A stretch of 64,000 nt of DNA from an uncultured Myxococcales bacterium (GTDB lineage: Bacteria > Myxococcota_A > UBA9042). Below are positions 1 to 9,026 of this stretch, piece by piece. Location of the stretch: assembly GCA_903896545.1 (NCBI GenBank), contig CAITYF010000120.1, forward strand, positions 36,484 to 100,483, written 5' to 3'. A model generated the notes under the pieces. The model was not told the DNA's origin and did no database searches. It saw only the letters and a program-made list of their open reading frames with translations. The position numbers and the translations under genes are program-made. Position 1 is the first letter of the stretch, and each line of letters opens with the position of its first letter.

Positions 1-1
1 C

Positions 2-841
2 CACGCATTTTCTGGGCGAAATACGTCGCTGCGCGCGGGCAGCGATGGCAACGTGCTGGCGACGGATGTTGCGGGCCATCCGCTGCTGGCGGTTGCGGAC
101 ATCGGTGACGGACGCAGCGCGGTGCTCGCGACGGATTCGCTGTGGCAGTGGGCGTTCCCTTCCCAGGCCGCGACCGACGCGCGCGACGTGAGCCGCGACG
201 ATTACCACCGAATTCTGGACCAATTGACGGCGTGGCTGCTGCACGATCCGGACTTGAACGCGCTGCGCTTGGAGCCGCCAACCGAGCCCGTGGCGGCGGG
301 CGAGCCTGTGCGTGTGCGCGTCACGGCGCGTTCGGCGAGCGGCCAGCCTGTTTCCGGTCTGACCCTGCGGTGGCGTTTGACGCCGCTGGAGCCGCCGCCT
401 GACAAGGACGCGCCGACCAAGCCGGAACCGAAAGTGCCAACGGCCGATTCCAAGGCCTGGCAGGAGCCGACCGACGATCGCGGAGAAGTCGTCCTGGCGC
501 TGGACGCCGTGTCGCCCGGTCCGCATCAGGTTCAGGTTGAAGCGGTAGTGGACGGGCGCAACCAACAGGCAAGCGCGCCGTTTGCCGTGGCCCCAGCGAC
601 GCGCGAAGCAAGCCGCCTGCAGCCCTCTGATCACCTCCTCAAGCTGCTCACCAAGTCATCGGGCGGCCAGATTTGGCAAGATCTCGCGCCGGGTTCTGGT
701 ATTCCCGCGCCCAAACAGAACGACGCCGACTTGACGGACTTGGACCACACAGACGTCTGGACCCGGCCCGAAGTCATGCTGTGGCTGACGATTCTGCTCG
801 GTCTCGAATGGGCCCTACGTCGCCGTTGGGGCCTTGCCTAG
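2..841 (+). CDS. C-terminal part of a membrane-anchored glutamine-amidotransferase-like/vWA-type protein (5' end outside window)
   Basis: The frame is open from base 2 to the stop at 841, giving 279 visible residues; the GTG at 53 is internal, so the true start lies upstream of the window. The N-terminal visible part (G-R-N-T-S-L-R, then GRSAVLATDSLWQWAF) resembles the end of the class-I-amidotransferase-like domain in large bacterial membrane proteins related to BatA/vWA proteins. A beta-rich, Ig-like stretch with a Pro/Lys-rich loop follows. The protein ends with one hydrophobic helix (MLWLTILLGLEWAL) and a basic tip, so the globular part probably faces the periplasm. Function is inferred from resemblance only. 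Confidence 0.6.
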   Translation, partial: HAFSGRNTSLRAGSDGNVLATDVAGHPLLAVADIGDGRSAVLATDSLWQWAFPSQAATDARDVSRDDYHRILDQLTAWLLHDPDLNALRLEPPTEPVAAGEPVRVRVTARSASGQPVSGLTLRWRLTPLEPPPDKDAPTKPEPKVPTADSKAWQEPTDDRGEVVLALDAVSPGPHQVQVEAVVDGRNQQASAPFAVAPATREASRLQPSDHLLKLLTKSSGGQIWQDLAPGSGIPAPKQNDADLTDLDHTDVWTRPEVMLWLTILLGLEWALRRRWGLA

Positions 842-907
842 TCGTCAGCCACCTTGCCGCATCGGCCGCAGCGGCCTACGCTCTCATTCCCCGATTTGGA
901 GTCTCTC

Positions 908-3490
908 ATGCCCTGCAACGAACACGGATTTCACGGCATCCACGCGGTTGAAGCCGCGCGCCTCTTGAGCCTGCGCGCGCCCAAGGATTTTGCGGCCGCC
1001 GACGCGGTTGAGCAGTTTCCGCCCGACGTGCCGGTCGACTGGCAGGAACTGACGCTGCTGGTAGAAGTGGACGTGCCCGCGCGGCACGTGTGGGGTTCGG
1101 CGACCTACGAAGGCACAGTGCGGCGCGCCGGCCTGCAGAAACTGCGTTTTGATGCCGAAGGGCCAACGATTTTGCGCGCGTACGACGGCAACGGCCGGCA
1201 ACTCGCGACCGATCACGACGGCAAAGTGCTGTGGCTGGACTTGGGCCAAACGGTGGAGCGCGGCGCAATCGTCCGCGTCACGATGGATTTTGACACGCGC
1301 GAGCCCAAGGCGGGCTTCTGGTTTGTGCTGCCCGACGCCGATCACCCGGATCGCCCAGCGCACGCGTGGACGCAAGGCCAGGACGAAGACCACAAGTTTT
1401 GGTTCCCCTGCCACGACAGCCCGAATCACAAAGTGCGCTTGCACGTCATCGCGACGGTACCGGAGACCCAGGTCGCGCTTTCCAACGGCGCTCTGCGTGA
1501 CATCTACAAGGCTGCAGACACCCACAAACGGATCTACGACTGGCAGTTGTCCCGTCCGGCACCGACCTACCTGCTGACGCTGGTGGTGGGGCCATTTGTC
1601 GAGGTCGTGCAGCAGCGGGAGCCGACGCTGGTGAGCTACTGGACGCTGCCAGGTCGGGAGGCGGACGGCGAGCGTGCATTTGGCCGCACGCCGCAGATGG
1701 TTGCGCTTTACGAGCGGCTCCTGGGCGTGCGCTACCCGTTTGAAAAGTACAGTCAGGTTGCGGTGTCTGAGTTCATCTTCGGCGGGATGGAAAATAGCTC
1801 CATGACGACGCAAACGGACCTGACGCTACACGACGCGCGGGCGCATCTGGACTTCTCGTCGGAGCCCCTGGTGTCGCACGAGCTCGCGCACCAGTGGTTT
1901 GGCGATCTGGTCACGTGCCGGACCTGGTCGCACGGCTGGCTGAACGAAGGCTTTGCCACGTATTTTGAGCAGCTGTGGCGCGAGGAATCGGAAGGCGCCG
2001 ACGCGTTTGACTACGGCCGCCTGCAAGCCCAGCGCGGCTATTTTGCCGAGGACGCCGGGCACTATCGCCGCACGATCGTGACGAACAAGTACGAAGCGCC
2101 GATTGACGTCTTTGACGCGCACCTGTACGAGAAAGGCGGCGCCGTGCTGCACATGCTGCGGCGTCTTCTGGGCGACGCGCCGTTCTTCCAAGGCCTGGGC
2201 GCCTACTTGAACCACCACGCGGACGGCAGCGTGGAGACGCCCGACCTGCGCCGCGCGCTGGAACGGTTTGCCGGCCGCGATCTGGGGCGCTTCTTCAGCC
2301 AGTGGGTTGAAACCGGCAAAGGCCATCCGGAACTCAAGGTCACACAGAGCTGGAATGGCGAGGAGAAGACGCTACAGGTCACCATTGAGCAGACGCAGGA
2401 CACCGCTTTTGCGCCGCTTTTTGACTTGACGGTCCCGCTGGAACTGCACTTTGCCGACGGCACGCGCGTGGCGCGGACGCTGAAGGTCGACAAGAAACAA
2501 CAGAGCGTGTGGATTCCATGCGATGCCGCTCCGGAATTCGTGCTGGCCGATCCTCGCGGCGACCTGCTCGCGATCTGGGATCTGGCAGTAGGCGAGCCGG
2601 GACTGCGGGCGACGCTGGCCAAGGCCCCCACCGCGATGGCGCGTCTTCGCGCGGCAGAGGCACTGGGCAAGCGTCCAACAGCGCAAAACACCGACGCGCT
2701 CGGCGTGGCACTGGGCGCAGATTCGCAGTGGTCGGTTCAGGCGGAAATCGCCAAGGTGCTCGGCAAGATCGCCAGCGATCGTGCGTACGGTCATCTGGCG
2801 ACAGCCATTGATCTCCCGCACCCCAAGGCGCGCCGCGCGGTGCGAACGGCGCTGGGTCGTTTCCAGCACGTGGCGGCGGCGGAACTGCTCGCAACAAGGC
2901 TCGCGACGGGCGACGTCTCGTATTTCGTTGAGGCCGACACGGCGCTGGCTCTGGGTCAAACGCGGCAAGTGCTGGCTTTTGAGGCGCTCGTCGCGTGCCT
3001 CGATCGCGCTGGTTGGAATGAAACGGTGCGCGTAGGCGTACTTGAAGGTCTGGCGGCGCTGGGCGACGCGCGGGCGATCCCGCTTATCGCGCCGTTCTTG
3101 GCCAAGCACCATGACATCTTGCTGCGCTGTGGCGCGGTGCGTGCGCTGTGCAAATTCGTCGCGGAGCCGAGCCGCGTGCTCGACATTCTCGGCCCCTGGA
3201 CGGCGGACACGGCGTTTCGCTTTGGCATGACGCTCGGCGCCGCGCTGCCGACTCTGGGCGATGCACGGGTTATCGCGCTGCTGCAAGAAGTTGCGCAACG
3301 TGCAGTCGACGATCGCGTCATCAAACGCGCGCGTGAAGCCGTGACGACGGTGCGCGGTGGTCTGGCGGCGGGCAGTCAGTTGGACGGGCTGCGCGGTGAC
3401 GTCGAGGCGCTGCGCGGCGATTGGCGCAGCTTGACCGAGCGACTGGATCGCGAAGTCGCGCGGCGGACGACGCCGGCTGACGCTGGGTAA
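908..3490 (+). CDS. M1-family zinc aminopeptidase with C-terminal HEAT-like repeats
   Basis: 860 residues. It removes N-terminal amino acids from peptides. The gluzincin signature is complete: GGMEN (residues 292-296) for substrate N-terminus recognition and HELAH (324-328) followed by the third zinc ligand Glu347 in NEGFATYFE, the exact HEXXH-x18-E spacing. The N-terminal third is the beta-saddle domain; from about residue 580 the chain becomes Ala/Leu-rich helical repeats of HEAT type with a short coiled tail. I chose ATG 908 because GGAG (899-902) sits 5-6 bases upstream; an in-frame start at 854 would add 18 unlikely residues. No signal peptide, so probably cytoplasmic. It ends 3 bases before the next gene, suggesting co-transcription. 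Confidence 0.93.
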   Translation: MPCNEHGFHGIHAVEAARLLSLRAPKDFAAADAVEQFPPDVPVDWQELTLLVEVDVPARHVWGSATYEGTVRRAGLQKLRFDAEGPTILRAYDGNGRQLATDHDGKVLWLDLGQTVERGAIVRVTMDFDTREPKAGFWFVLPDADHPDRPAHAWTQGQDEDHKFWFPCHDSPNHKVRLHVIATVPETQVALSNGALRDIYKAADTHKRIYDWQLSRPAPTYLLTLVVGPFVEVVQQREPTLVSYWTLPGREADGERAFGRTPQMVALYERLLGVRYPFEKYSQVAVSEFIFGGMENSSMTTQTDLTLHDARAHLDFSSEPLVSHELAHQWFGDLVTCRTWSHGWLNEGFATYFEQLWREESEGADAFDYGRLQAQRGYFAEDAGHYRRTIVTNKYEAPIDVFDAHLYEKGGAVLHMLRRLLGDAPFFQGLGAYLNHHADGSVETPDLRRALERFAGRDLGRFFSQWVETGKGHPELKVTQSWNGEEKTLQVTIEQTQDTAFAPLFDLTVPLELHFADGTRVARTLKVDKKQQSVWIPCDAAPEFVLADPRGDLLAIWDLAVGEPGLRATLAKAPTAMARLRAAEALGKRPTAQNTDALGVALGADSQWSVQAEIAKVLGKIASDRAYGHLATAIDLPHPKARRAVRTALGRFQHVAAAELLATRLATGDVSYFVEADTALALGQTRQVLAFEALVACLDRAGWNETVRVGVLEGLAALGDARAIPLIAPFLAKHHDILLRCGAVRALCKFVAEPSRVLDILGPWTADTAFRFGMTLGAALPTLGDARVIALLQEVAQRAVDDRVIKRAREAVTTVRGGLAAGSQLDGLRGDVEALRGDWRSLTERLDREVARRTTPADAG

Positions 3491-3493
3491 ACC

Positions 3494-4627
3494 ATGGCGA
3501 TTCCAGCAGAAGCGAAGGCGATTTTGCGAGACGCCGTGGCGTCTGGCGTCGGGTCGGCGGCAGCGTTGGCTTGGCAGGTCGGTGGAGATCGGGAGCTGTT
3601 CGCGATTGGTCGGACCACTTTTCCACAGTGGTCGAACCACTCAATCGATACGCACGCGCAGTTCGATCTGGCGTCGCTGACCAAGCCGATTTCCACGTTG
3701 ACGCTGCTCGTGGGTGAATTGGCCGAACGACACGTGGCGCTCGACGACCGTCTGGATGCCCATCTGGCGATCGCGCGCGGCACAGCGCGGGGCGCGGCGA
3801 CGGTCGGTCAGTTGTTGAGTCACACATCGGGGGCGCCGGCGTGGCTGGATTTCTTCGCCGCAACGCATGAGGTCGCGACGGATCGGCGCGTACAAGCCGT
3901 TCAACAAGCGGTCTTGACCACGCCCAACACGTACACGCCAGGCACCCAGGCCATCTACAGCGACTTGGGCTTCATGGCGCTCGGCTGGCTTCTGGAGGCC
4001 GTGACGGGCAAGTCGTTGGACGTGCTGTTTGCCGAGCGCGTGGCCGCACCTCTTGGCTTGCAGGCCGAATTCCGCCGCCTCAGCCGCAGCGAAAGTGCGC
4101 CGGACGCCATCGTGGCAACCGAAGTTTGGCCCCCGCGCAGCCGCAACGGCGAGCCACTGCGCGGCGTCGTGCACGACGACAACTGCGCGGCGCTCGACGG
4201 AGTTGCCGGTCACGCCGGACTTTTTGGTTCGGTGGCGGACGTCGCAACCTGGGCCGCGTGCTGGCTCGCCGCCGTCCGCGGGACAACCGGCGGCGCGCAG
4301 GCGCTAAACTTGCCCCCTGCACTGTGTCAGACCCTCGCGCGTTTGGCGGGCTGCCCAGGCACGAGCTGGCGGCACGGCTGGGACACACCAACAAGGCCAG
4401 GCTCAAGCGCTGGCGAACTCGTCCCAGACGACGCTTTCGGCCACTTGGGGTTTACCGGAACGAGCGTCTGGTTTGCACCGGAGAGCAACGCTTTCGCCGC
4501 GCTCCTGACCAATCGCGTGCATCCCTCCCGCGACGCTGTCAGCGGAATACGCGCCTTGCGACCGCGATTGCACGATTGTTTGTGGAGGGCGTTGCCTGCA
4601 ACATCCGCGGCGTTGCAGACGCGTTGA
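3494..4627 (+). CDS. Serine hydrolase of the beta-lactamase/penicillin-binding (class C-like) fold
   Basis: 377 residues. Catalytic motifs are visible: SLTK (Ser61-Lys64) for the nucleophile and general base, then YSD at 155-157 in place of the class C YxN, and the conserved LLSHTSG segment in between. The family includes D-Ala-D-Ala peptidases, esterases and beta-lactamases; nothing here picks one. No signal peptide is evident, which argues against a true periplasmic beta-lactamase. Begins 3 bases after the aminopeptidase stop, so likely the second gene of that operon. Confidence 0.85.
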   Translation: MAIPAEAKAILRDAVASGVGSAAALAWQVGGDRELFAIGRTTFPQWSNHSIDTHAQFDLASLTKPISTLTLLVGELAERHVALDDRLDAHLAIARGTARGAATVGQLLSHTSGAPAWLDFFAATHEVATDRRVQAVQQAVLTTPNTYTPGTQAIYSDLGFMALGWLLEAVTGKSLDVLFAERVAAPLGLQAEFRRLSRSESAPDAIVATEVWPPRSRNGEPLRGVVHDDNCAALDGVAGHAGLFGSVADVATWAACWLAAVRGTTGGAQALNLPPALCQTLARLAGCPGTSWRHGWDTPTRPGSSAGELVPDDAFGHLGFTGTSVWFAPESNAFAALLTNRVHPSRDAVSGIRALRPRLHDCLWRALPATSAALQTR

Positions 4628-4653
4628 CCGTTTGCCAAACCGCCGTGTATCCT
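4624..4653 (+). promoter_or_regulatory. Sigma70-type promoter for the zinc-ribbon gene at 4782
   Basis: TTGACC (4624-4629) and TATCCT (4648-4653) are separated by 18 bases. The -35 overlaps the stop of the preceding gene. The predicted transcript starts near 4660 and would have a leader of about 120 bases. Confidence 0.5.
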
Positions 4654-4781
4654 GCCGACTGGGATAGTGGAGCGCAGCCTACAAGCTTTGCTCGCGAACG
4701 GGTTGAGGAAGAGGAAAACGCTGGGTCGGAAGCCAACGGGGATTTGGCAAACCTCGCGTTTCTGAAGCATGGGAGGCATGG

Positions 4782-6056
4782 GTGTCCGACGCGCGGCCGA
4801 TCACCAACATCACCGACTTCGTGTGCGGCTCGTGCTGGACCGGCTTTAGCCGCGACGATGCTGGCGTGGTTCAGGGCGATCAACTGATCTGCCCGCACTG
4901 CGGCACTGCGGTTCCAGAAGGCGATCCAGACGAGCAACTCGCGAAGGCCGTGATCAACGCGCCGCGCGTTGCAGACCGTGATTCTTCCGAGTTTCGCGCG
5001 CAGTCGTTCCGCGACACATCCGAGCTGGCGCCGGCGGTGTCCGAGCAAGCCCGCGGCTGGTTGCCGCCGGATCAACGTTCACCGCGCGCACCGGCTGAGA
5101 GCGACGACTTCGACGCCGGATTCGGTGGCGGCGTCCTGGTCGGCGATCCCGATCACGACTTTGCCGTCGCGGAAAGCACGCTGAGCGGCACGCAGGACAA
5201 CGACGATCTGTTGGCCGCGGTCCGGCAGACCTCGCCCATTCCCAAGGCCTTCATCGTGGGCGATGAGCTCTCCATTGTGTCGGATGAGCCCACCCCGGTC
5301 GACATTTCAGCGATGAACGATCTGGACGACCCGTCCGCGCTGGCTGCGTCCTTCGAAGCTCCGCTGCCCGAAACGGATCTGGCGCACCGCGACTGGAAAC
5401 TGAAGGCGATGGGGATTACGTACAACTTTCACGGCCTCGATCCGCTGTTTAGTTGGGCCGCGAACAAGAGCGGCCAGCCGATGTCGCTGTCGCATGACGG
5501 GGAAGTCTGGAAGGATTTTCACACGTTCTACGCCTCGATTCGGGACGGCGTTTCAGTCAAGAAGGCGTTTGAAAACGCACCGGATCCGTCCAACGCACCG
5601 CCGCCACCAGCGACGCCGCGCGTGACCCGTACGATCAACCAAATTCGTCCGGAATTGCCGGAATTGGAAGGGCTGCGTCCGCCTTCGGAGAGCGTGGCGC
5701 GGGAGTTGGGTTCGACCCGTTCACCCAGCACAACCGCGGCGTTGGTGAGCCGCGCCGTCACCAATCCCGGCAATCAGGCCCCGCGGAGCGGCGCGACGGT
5801 CAACAACTCCGCGATCCAAAGTGGTTCGCGGCCTTCTGGCAGCGCCATTCGTGCCGCGAGCACCGGCAATACCGCGCGCAACCTGTCGACCCTCTCGCCA
5901 TCGACTTCACCTTCCAAGAAGATGCCCGTGGCCACGGCCGGTGAAAAACCGATGCTGACGCCGCCACGTATCGCCGCGCTGGTGGTTTTGGCGCTTGTGC
6001 TCGTGGCCGCCGGCCTGCACTTGGCGCACATCATCAAGATTCCCGGCCTGCCGTAG
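4782..6056 (+). CDS. Zinc-ribbon protein with GYF-like domain and C-terminal membrane anchor
   Basis: 424 residues, GTG start placed by GGGAGG at 4771-4776. The N-terminus carries a CxxC...CxxC zinc ribbon (Cys15, Cys18, Cys37, Cys40). A roughly 130-residue acidic linker follows, then a compact domain (about 205-265) ending in VWKDFHTFYASIRDGV that resembles the GYF_2-like modules often placed after such ribbons in Myxococcota. A Ser/Thr/Pro-rich linker leads to a single C-terminal helix (about 393-415). It looks like a tail-anchored cytoplasmic adaptor; no enzymatic motif is visible. It is convergent with the lipoprotein gene downstream. Confidence 0.65.
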   Translation: MSDARPITNITDFVCGSCWTGFSRDDAGVVQGDQLICPHCGTAVPEGDPDEQLAKAVINAPRVADRDSSEFRAQSFRDTSELAPAVSEQARGWLPPDQRSPRAPAESDDFDAGFGGGVLVGDPDHDFAVAESTLSGTQDNDDLLAAVRQTSPIPKAFIVGDELSIVSDEPTPVDISAMNDLDDPSALAASFEAPLPETDLAHRDWKLKAMGITYNFHGLDPLFSWAANKSGQPMSLSHDGEVWKDFHTFYASIRDGVSVKKAFENAPDPSNAPPPPATPRVTRTINQIRPELPELEGLRPPSESVARELGSTRSPSTTAALVSRAVTNPGNQAPRSGATVNNSAIQSGSRPSGSAIRAASTGNTARNLSTLSPSTSPSKKMPVATAGEKPMLTPPRIAALVVLALVLVAAGLHLAHIIKIPGLP

Positions 6057-6108
6057 GCGCCATCGCGGCGCGACTTTCACACACGCCAATCGACACGAAG
6101 CCAGCGTG

Positions 6109-6840
6109 CTACGGCGCGCAGATGCCACCCGTGCTCGGATACGGCACATTCTTGTCGTCGACGAGTTGGTAGCACTGCTCACCGCTGGGGCACTGTCCGG
6201 TCTTGATCGGCTTGGTCAAGTCGCAGGTGCGCCGACAAATCTTGTCCACGGCGTCACAAATCAGCGTGTGGTTGTCAGCCGCCAGGCCGCACTCAGTCAG
6301 GTTACAGGGGTCGCACTTGGTCCCTTCGGTGAGCGCGGAGTGCTTTTTGCACAGGGTCTGTTTGATCGCGGGGCCATAGTAGCAGCCGAAGCCCGCGGCG
6401 CAGCCGGTCCAGTCGGTCAGGTTGCACGCGGCAAACACCACGTCCGACGAGACGGCTTGGTTGCATACGCCGATCGGCGTGCCAACCGGTGGGACGCTGG
6501 TGTCCGTCGTCGTCGCATCCGTGCCGCCAACGTCCACGGTGGTGTCGACGCCGGTCGCGTCCGTCCCAATCGCTGTATCGTTGTCGGTCGCATCGCCCAT
6601 CAACGTGGCGTCGTCAGCCGTGTCGCCGGCGCTCACGCCGCAGTTGAACTGCACCGCGCCGGGCTGCTGGCAGTAGCCGCACTGGCAGGTCCAGCCCGAT
6701 AGACAGTCGCCATCGGAAACGCAGTGAAACAGCTCGCCCGGCGTTGTAGCGGTACGCCCATCCGAACAACCGCTGAACACGAGCGCGAGCAGCGCCACCA
6801 TCGGCACCAGAATCTTTTGGCCTTGCAAATCTTGCCGCAT
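6109..6840 (-). CDS. Cys-containing lipoprotein with Asp/Thr-rich linker
   Basis: 243 residues from ATG 6840 (a GTG at 6852 would add four). The N-terminal hydrophobic segment ends in a lipobox (FSGC), so the mature protein is lipid-anchored. After a short Cys-rich stretch (CQCGYCQQPG) comes a linker of about 50 residues made mostly of Asp, Thr, Ala and Val, then a C-terminal domain with about 14 cysteines in spaced pairs. No catalytic motif. It lies 28 bases after the TPR membrane-protein gene on the same strand; the same gene order recurs at 61988-64000. Confidence 0.7.
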   Translation of the reverse strand: MRQDLQGQKILVPMVALLALVFSGCSDGRTATTPGELFHCVSDGDCLSGWTCQCGYCQQPGAVQFNCGVSAGDTADDATLMGDATDNDTAIGTDATGVDTTVDVGGTDATTTDTSVPPVGTPIGVCNQAVSSDVVFAACNLTDWTGCAAGFGCYYGPAIKQTLCKKHSALTEGTKCDPCNLTECGLAADNHTLICDAVDKICRRTCDLTKPIKTGQCPSGEQCYQLVDDKNVPYPSTGGICAP

Positions 6841-6868
6841 CACGTTCACCACCCTGCCCAGTTCCCGG

Positions 6869-7789
6869 TTAGAAATGTCCGGCCAATGTCCACATCGCGC
6901 CGCCCTGATTGGGCACCACGCCCGTCGTCAGCGCCACGCGGTTGCGCGGCTGATTGCCGTCGTGCCACCACAAGATCCCACCCGCAACCACTGCCGCTGC
7001 GCCCACACCGCCAAGCACGCCCGCTGTGACTTGCCGGGAGTTGTACGTCGCGAGACCACTGTCCATTTCCAACTGTGTCACCGACCCGTGCAACGTCAGA
7101 TTCTGACTGTTGGCGACCTGATCCGCCGCCAACCGAGCGTCCAGATCGGCCAACTGACTGTGCGCCACGATGCCCACCGCAATCGACGCGATAATCAGCA
7201 CCGCGCCTGCCGACATCGTCACGACCGCGGCGGTCTGCTCGCCCGACCACGTGTCCTGCGGCGGTGGAGCGACATTCACATCGGTCATGTCGTCGGGCGC
7301 GTCCAGACGAGGCGGATCCTGGATGACTGGCGACTGCTTGATCGGCGGCGCAATCGGTTTCACCTGCGGTGCCGGAACCGCGACCACGGGCTTGGTCGGC
7401 GGCGGCGCGTTGCGGCGCGCTGTCTCCTCGGCCATCTTGGCATTCACGGCGAGGAGGTGTTTCTGAGCGTCGGCGCGTCCTGCAACGCTGTCCGCATCGT
7501 CACCGCGATCGATCTGGATGTAGAGTTCAAAAAGTGGCTTCGCCTCTGCCCACAAGCCCGCCTGCTCGTAGGCGCGGGCGGCATTGAACACGGGCGCGGG
7601 ACGCTGCACTTCCCCGTATGCCTCCATGAACAACTGCGCGGCATGCTCGTAATCGCCGGCTTGATAGCGATCCTTCGCTTGGGCGACGAGCGCTTCCGCT
7701 TGCTTTTCCGCGTCAGGTGGTCCGGCAAATGCCGGTACCGCCGTCAGCGCGACCATTAGAATGAAAAGGAGAGAGAGCGCAGTTTTCAT
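6869..7789 (-). CDS. Secreted TPR protein with Pro-rich linker and C-terminal membrane hairpin
   Basis: 306 residues. A clear signal peptide (MKTALSLLFILMVALTAVPAFA) fixes the start at 7789; the frame is open for 15 more codons upstream but these would bury it. Residues 25-110 form TPR-like helices (AKDRYQAGDYEHAAQLFMEAY, YEQAGLWAEAKPLFELYI). A Pro/Val/Lys-rich linker leads to two hydrophobic helices (VTMSAGAVLIIASIAVGIV and VTAGVLGGVGAAAVVAGGILW) separated by about 45 polar residues. The same architecture is found in the protein at 63142-64000. Probably an envelope scaffold; partner unknown. Cotranscribed with the lipoprotein gene downstream. Confidence 0.75.
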   Translation of the reverse strand: MKTALSLLFILMVALTAVPAFAGPPDAEKQAEALVAQAKDRYQAGDYEHAAQLFMEAYGEVQRPAPVFNAARAYEQAGLWAEAKPLFELYIQIDRGDDADSVAGRADAQKHLLAVNAKMAEETARRNAPPPTKPVVAVPAPQVKPIAPPIKQSPVIQDPPRLDAPDDMTDVNVAPPPQDTWSGEQTAAVVTMSAGAVLIIASIAVGIVAHSQLADLDARLAADQVANSQNLTLHGSVTQLEMDSGLATYNSRQVTAGVLGGVGAAAVVAGGILWWHDGNQPRNRVALTTGVVPNQGGAMWTLAGHF

Positions 7790-7795
7790 GACTTC

Positions 7796-7824
7796 AGCAT
7801 CGTTCGCGTTGGGAAGTGTGTCAA
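7796..7824 (-). promoter_or_regulatory. Possible promoter of the TPR/lipoprotein pair
   Basis: On the minus strand TTGACA (complement of 7819-7824) and GATGCT (complement of 7796-7801) lie 17 bases apart. The -10 is poor. Transcription would begin at about the ATG (7789), implying a leaderless message, so this is tentative. Confidence 0.3.
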
Positions 7825-7858
7825 ACCGCTTCATGCAACGCGCGGGCGCGCAAACGAT

Positions 7859-9026
7859 TCACGCCAACTCCGCGATCAACCGATCCAGACGCGCCAGTGC
7901 CGGCGGAGAAACGCCCAAGTGCTCGTCTCGCATCCAGAAATCACCGCGAGCGATACCGGATTGCGCGCGGCGGAGCAAGTCCTCGCGGCGGCGATCGCCC
8001 AAGTCCACGGCAAACGCGCGCAAGTCGAGGCCCGCGCTGAGTCGAAGCCCCGTCAGGAGTCGCTCGTCCTGATGCTGATCGAGGTCGATGGACTCCCGCA
8101 GGTCTTCCGCGAGTTCACGCTGCGCCAACGCCCGCAGCCAAATCTCGTGTTTGCGCGTGTTGCCGTACCGCAACCCAACCGCGCCCGCACGCGGCAGAAA
8201 TCCGTGGGCACCAACCCCAACAGCGAGGTAATACCGCCCCGTCCAGTAAGCCAAATTGTGCTGCGAGGCGTGCCCGGGCCGCGCGTAGTTGGAAACCTCG
8301 TAGCGCGTGAGGCCATACGGTGCGAGGAGATCCGGTAACGTGTCGAGCATCGTCGCTTGCAGATCATCGTCCGGCCGCGCGACCAAACCGCGCTTGACCT
8401 GTGCGGCTAGCGGCGTGCCCGATTCCACCGTGAGGCTGTAGGCGGACAGGTGACTCAGGCCGTAATCGAGAATTCCAGCGACATCGGTGCGGAGGTCCAG
8501 CAGCGTCTGGCCGGGTACGCCAAAAATCAGATCCGCATTCGCAGACCGCAGCCGCCCCGCGGCGAGCAATCTCTCCAGTTGCGCGAGTGTCTGACGTGCG
8601 GATTCCGCGTCATGCAGGCGATCCAACGCACGTAGCCGGGCGTCGTGAAGCGCCTGAATGCCCACGGAAACGCGATTGATGCCAGCAGTCGCGTAGGCGG
8701 CCAGATCGCCCCGATTCCAATGCGCCAGGATTGGCTTCCAGCGTGATTTCGACTGCTTCAGTAAATCCGGCGCGCCGCTCCAACCAATTCAGTACGGCGG
8801 CGATCGCTTGCGGGCCCCAGAGTGAGGGCGTCCCGCCGCCGAAAAACACCGACTCTAATGGCGCGAATTCCTGATCCACCCCGCGAATTTCGAGCTCCGT
8901 CAGGATCTGCGCAAGGTAGCGTTCACGCGGAATCACACGGGCGACCGTCGTCGCAAAATCGCAGTACCCGCAGCGATGAAGGCAGTACGGGAAGTGAACG
9001 TAAACGTGGCGAATGGCCGGATTCAT
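7859..9026 (-). pseudogene. hemW: HemW-like radical SAM protein, interrupted by a one-base frameshift
   Basis: HemW is a heme chaperone related to oxygen-independent coproporphyrinogen III oxidase. The first part (9026 down to about 8713) contains the [4Fe-4S] motif CLHRCGYC, then FFGGGTPSL and EITLEANPG. The second part (about 8709 to 7859) continues the family in another frame (GDLAAYATAGINRVSVGIQ, IFGVPGQT, YEVSNYARPGHASQHN). The frames join at CCCC 8709-8712 (GGGG on the coding strand): removing one base restores a continuous 388-residue protein of normal length. This is either a recent inactivating insertion or a homopolymer sequencing error. The ATG overlaps the upstream stop as ATGA. 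Confidence 0.85.
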
